From assembly GCF_008254045.1 (NCBI RefSeq), contig NZ_CP042425.1:2108001-2172000 (forward strand): DNA of 64,000 bases, read 5' to 3'. The number at the start of each line of letters is the position of its first letter. Within the stretch, counting starts at the first letter, position 1. Made by a program: the position numbers and the translations under genes. The notes under the pieces are model-generated. The model had not been told where the DNA came from, did no database searches, and saw only the letters and a list, made by a program, of their open reading frames with translations. Below, one piece after another: positions 60,950 to 64,000 of this stretch. The DNA is from Limnoglobus roseus (GTDB lineage Bacteria; Planctomycetota; Planctomycetia; Gemmatales; Gemmataceae).

Positions 60950-61513
60950 ATGGCTAGCGGCGCTGACGTTCGGTCGATCGACGCCCTCCGCGATTGGCTG
61001 ATCGCCCTGGGGAACTATCGCTCGTCCATCATGGAAGTTCAGTCCGGGCTGGACATGGAAATCCGCCGGGCGTTCGACTGGCTGGAAGACCAGGGCAAGC
61101 GGTGGAAGACGGCCGTGAAGGATTGCGAGGAAGAAGTTCTCCAGGCGAAGAACGCCCTGGCCTCTCGCAAGTTCACCGACTCGACCGGGCGGATGCCGGA
61201 CACGACCGTGCAAGAGCGAGACCTGCGGCGGGCGAAAGCCCGGCTGGAGCAGGCCGAGGAACAGGTCGCGAAGTGCCGGTCGTGGCTGATGAAGTTGCCG
61301 AAGATCATCGAGGAGAACTTCACCGGCTCGACGCGGCGGCTGCGGACGATTGTCGAAGCCGACATGCCCGGGGCGATGGCCGGGCTAGAGCGCAAGATCG
61401 CCATTCTGGACAGCTACGCGGAACTCCAGCCCGACTTTGCCCCGGCCCCGTCAACCGCGAACCTATCGTCCGGGAACGCCAAACCGGCGGAGCCGCCGAA
61501 GGAGTCGCCATGA
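60950..61513 (+). CDS. Coiled-coil protein of the WXG100/FtsK operon
   Basis: A 187-residue, almost fully helical protein. Residues about 35-150 form heptad-rich helices (RRAFDWLEDQGKRW; RDLRRAKARLEQAEEQVAK; GAMAGLERKIAILDSYAEL). The C-terminal ~30 residues are Pro/Ser-rich. It starts 13 bases after the WXG-like stop and overlaps the next start as ATGA, so all are co-translated. No enzyme motif. By analogy with other such clusters it may be a secreted helper or a scaffold. Confidence 0.75.
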   Translation: MASGADVRSIDALRDWLIALGNYRSSIMEVQSGLDMEIRRAFDWLEDQGKRWKTAVKDCEEEVLQAKNALASRKFTDSTGRMPDTTVQERDLRRAKARLEQAEEQVAKCRSWLMKLPKIIEENFTGSTRRLRTIVEADMPGAMAGLERKIAILDSYAELQPDFAPAPSTANLSSGNAKPAEPPKESP

Positions 61514-61731
61514 AGGTCGGCGCGAACCGCAGTCAGTTGTTCGACGCGCAGAAGGCCGCCCGCGCCCACTGGGACAACGTGCAGGACGTGTGGAGTGACT
61601 CCACCCGCCAGGAGTTCGACGAGCAGACCTGGCAGCCGCTCGACCGGGCGGCCAGCGACCTGCTGCGGGCCATCGACCAACTGACCGTGATCTTTACCGA
61701 GATACGCAACGACTGCGAATTCCCGGGTTAA
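61510..61731 (+). CDS. Small helical protein with a W-x-D turn, WXG-like partner
   Basis: A 73-residue protein: helix, turn VWSDSTRQEF, helix (LDRAASDLLRAIDQLTVIFTEI). The W-S-D turn and following residues resemble the W-R-D turn of the first gene, so the two may be a diverged WXG pair forming a heterodimer, as CFP-10 and ESAT-6 do. The ATG overlaps the preceding stop (ATGA). Shorter than a typical 95-residue WXG100 member. Confidence 0.7.
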   Translation: MKVGANRSQLFDAQKAARAHWDNVQDVWSDSTRQEFDEQTWQPLDRAASDLLRAIDQLTVIFTEIRNDCEFPG

Positions 61732-61817
61732 CACGGTTAGGCCGCCGCGCCCGCCCAACGGTCTACGCCGTCGATTGTTGAATTGGTGGCTCTCGATTCC
61801 TCCCGATTGGACGCACC

Positions 61818-64000
61818 ATGTCTGACGCTCTCTTCGACCGCGAACGGGCCTCCCTCGCGAAGCTGCTGACCCTCATCCGCGACCGGGCGAAAGGCGAGAC
61901 GGAGATCGCGACCACCTACCAGACGGCCGCCGACGAGACCGAAAAGGACATTCAGAAGGTCCGCCGCCAGATCGCCGCCGGCCGGAAGACCGCTCGCGAC
62001 GCGACCGACGATTCTTATCAGAAGCAACTCGCCGACATGGGGGCCAAATACCTCGGCCGGCAGAACGCCGCCGACAGCAACCGGGCCGAAGCCCTCCGCA
62101 AGATCGAGGAGAAGTTCCAGGACAACGACCAGAAGACGCGGGCCAAGTACCAGGACCGCCTCTGGACGATCGACTCGCTGATCGAGGCGGCCGAAAAGGA
62201 GGCCAACGACCACCACCAGAAACTCGTCCGGCAAGCCGAGGGGGCGCGGAAGAAGTTCGCGGAAGTCTGGAAGAAGGTGCAGCCGTCCCTCCAGCGCGTC
62301 GGCTTGCAGCAGGCGGACGTCGAGTACCCGGCCGACCGGCTGCCGAGCCCGACGCCGACCGACCCGGAGGGGAAGCTGCAATCGTGCGTCGAGGACGTGG
62401 AGGCCGCCGCCGGCCGCGTGACATCGGCTTCGCTGCCAAAATTCATCCGCACGCCGAGCGTCATCGGGTTGGCGATCGTCGCCGGCGGGATCGGCTTCGG
62501 CATCGGCATGGGCGTCGGCACGATCAAGACCGCCGCCATCATCGCCGGGGTCACGGCCGTCCTCGGCGGCGTCGGCCTGTACTTCCTGTTCCTCATCCTC
62601 GCGAAGCGTCAAGTTCGCACGCGGGCGGTGCAACTCGGCGTCTTCCAAGCAGAGGCGAGTCGGGCCGCCGACTCGTTGCAAGAGTACGCCAAGACGACGC
62701 ACGCCAAGCAGATCGCCGACTTGAAACGCCGTCAGGCCACCGACCGCAAGAAGGCCGACGACTACTTCGTGCCGCTTCTCGCCAAGATTGCCGGCGAGCG
62801 GACGAACAACACCAACCGCGTCGAGACCGAGTACAACGACCGCCTCGACAGCATCGGCCAGGACCGCTTCGCCGAGTCGAAATCGACGGACGACCGGTAC
62901 GCCTCGGCTCTCGCCGCCGTGGACGCGAAGTTCGACAAGCAACTCCGCGAGGCGGAAGACGGCTACGCCGCGAAGATGGCCACCGCGACCGCCACCCGCG
63001 GCCAGACGTGGAACGCCATGTCCAACACCTGGCACACCGGCGTCGCCGACGTGGGGGCCACCCTCGACGACCTGAAGTCGAAGGGCCAGAAACTCTTCCC
63101 GAAGTGGGAGCACTACCTCGAAGGCAACAGCACCCTCCCGGCAACCGTGCCCGGCGGCGTGCGGTACGGTGCCCTGAAGGTGGACATGTACACGCTGCCG
63201 GAGGGTGAGCCGCTCGACGAACGGCTCGCCCCCGACACGCCGATCCGCCTGTTCGTTCCGGCCTACCTGCCCTTCCCCGACAAGTGCTCGGTGGTGCTGA
63301 AAGCCGCCGATCAAGGACGTGCGGCCGCCATCGGTGCGATCCAGTCGATGATGCTTCGGTTCCTCACCGGCTTGCCGCCGGGCAAGGTGCGGTTCACGAT
63401 CATCGACCCCGTCGGCCTCGGCGAGAACTTCGCCGCGTTCATGCACCTCGCCGACTACGACGAGCAGTTGGTGGGGCCGCGCATCTGGACGGAAGCCGGG
63501 CAGATCGAGAAGCGGCTGCTCGACGTGACCGAGCACATGGAAAACGTGATCCAGAAGTACCTGCGGAACCAGTACAAGAGCATCGAGGAGTACAACCGGG
63601 CCGCCGGCGAAGTGGCCGAGCCGTACCGCGTGCTGGTGATCGCGAACTTCCCGACGAACTTCACGCCGGACGCCGCCCGCCGCCTCGTGAGCATCCTCAC
63701 CAGCGGCCCCGCCTGCGGTGTTTGCACGTTGGTCAGCGTGGACACGAAGGCCGCGATGCCGCGAGACTTCCGCCTCGCGGACCTGGAACAAGCGGCGTTC
63801 AACCTCGTCTGGAAAGACGGCAAGTTCGCCCTCACCGACCCGGTGCTGGCCGCCTACCCGCTGACGCTCGACCCGCCGCCGACGAACACCGACATGGCCA
63901 CGATCGTCCGCAAGGTCGGCGAGGCGAGCCGCGACGCGGCCAAGGTGGAGGTGCCGTTCGAGTTCATCATGCCGAAGCCGGACATGATCTGGAAAAGCAG
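61818..64000 (+). CDS. FtsK/SpoIIIE-type ATPase of a type VII-like system, 3'-truncated by the window
   Basis: An open frame of 727 residues running off the end. Residues 1-190 are a long charged coiled coil; residues about 214-265 are two membrane helices (SVIGLAIVAGGIGFGIGMGV, GVGLYFLFLILAK); residues about 275-400 are a second coiled coil. The part from about 440 (IRLFVPAYLPFPDKCSVVLK; FLTGLPPGKVRFTIIDPVGL; VLVIANFPTNFTPDAARRL) matches the region before and within FtsK/SpoIIIE-like domains of planctomycete and actinobacterial secretion ATPases. Walker A lies beyond the window. It is the membrane motor expected for the WXG-like proteins upstream. Confidence 0.8.
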   Translation, partial: MSDALFDRERASLAKLLTLIRDRAKGETEIATTYQTAADETEKDIQKVRRQIAAGRKTARDATDDSYQKQLADMGAKYLGRQNAADSNRAEALRKIEEKFQDNDQKTRAKYQDRLWTIDSLIEAAEKEANDHHQKLVRQAEGARKKFAEVWKKVQPSLQRVGLQQADVEYPADRLPSPTPTDPEGKLQSCVEDVEAAAGRVTSASLPKFIRTPSVIGLAIVAGGIGFGIGMGVGTIKTAAIIAGVTAVLGGVGLYFLFLILAKRQVRTRAVQLGVFQAEASRAADSLQEYAKTTHAKQIADLKRRQATDRKKADDYFVPLLAKIAGERTNNTNRVETEYNDRLDSIGQDRFAESKSTDDRYASALAAVDAKFDKQLREAEDGYAAKMATATATRGQTWNAMSNTWHTGVADVGATLDDLKSKGQKLFPKWEHYLEGNSTLPATVPGGVRYGALKVDMYTLPEGEPLDERLAPDTPIRLFVPAYLPFPDKCSVVLKAADQGRAAAIGAIQSMMLRFLTGLPPGKVRFTIIDPVGLGENFAAFMHLADYDEQLVGPRIWTEAGQIEKRLLDVTEHMENVIQKYLRNQYKSIEEYNRAAGEVAEPYRVLVIANFPTNFTPDAARRLVSILTSGPACGVCTLVSVDTKAAMPRDFRLADLEQAAFNLVWKDGKFALTDPVLAAYPLTLDPPPTNTDMATIVRKVGEASRDAAKVEVPFEFIMPKPDMIWKS

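Overview
This window is high-GC bacterial chromosome and most likely comes from a planctomycete of the Gemmata group (Gemmataceae). The evidence is the gene families: DUF1501 and DUF1549/DUF1553 pairs, twin-arginine-tagged Gfo/Idh/MocA oxidoreductases, a DUF1559 prepilin-like protein, WD40 proteins with an alpha-helical tail, an ECF sigma factor fused to a beta-propeller, a DUF1570 protein, C1 peptidase, and coding sequence with very GC-rich third positions. GC-rich coding on one strand opens long spurious frames on the other; these are left out. No tRNA, rRNA, CRISPR array, insertion sequence or integrase is visible, and no gene-free stretch exceeds about 225 bases.

Left part (1-20.6 kb): the end of PTS enzyme I; a radical-SAM-linked protein followed by an RNase E/G whose S1 domain carries a very large disordered insertion; a FlgI-like HEAT-repeat lipoprotein; a small operon with a papain-like peptidase; aldo/keto reductase and moaA; the DUF1549/DUF1553 plus DUF1501 pair; an esterase; a Gfo/Idh/MocA protein; and an adenylate cyclase followed by a 35-residue membrane peptide. 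Middle (20.7-46.5 kb): envelope proteins (YceK-like lipoprotein, FadL-like porin, DUF1570 lipoprotein); a surface-glycan pair (double WaaP-like kinase and glycosyltransferase); smpB; a stand-alone LigD_N protein; a second glycosyltransferase; a membrane-tethered sigma factor downstream of an oxidoreductase/sialidase/DUF3224 operon; two tandem WD40 proteins; DUF1501; and a hybrid histidine kinase with six PAS domains. Right part (46.6-64 kb): aldo/keto reductase, pheS, esterase, RNase R; a small accessory island (SMI1/KNR4, VapD, and a protein made of one unit repeated three times); GT87-like membrane protein; Cys-rich secreted protein; DUF1559; truD; a scar where two gene remnants meet; rpsG and rpsL; and finally a type VII-secretion-like operon of WXG100-like proteins and an FtsK/SpoIIIE-type ATPase running off the end.

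Two kinds of DNA element recur between and inside genes. (1) Long near-perfect palindromes beginning GGCGAGC (7.4, 13.5, 27.8, 47.5 kb); two copies differ by one base that has changed in both arms. A second set has an AAGCCC...GGGCTT stem and behaves like terminators (17.4, 32.5, 57.1 kb). (2) Arrays of seven-base repeats (9.66, 10.09, 16.1, 19.07, 28.08, 28.17, 54.34 kb); four lie in frame inside genes and add short peptides such as NSEFGIRNE to otherwise conserved proteins. The WXG-like/FtsK operon at the right edge is the best candidate for a little-described system.
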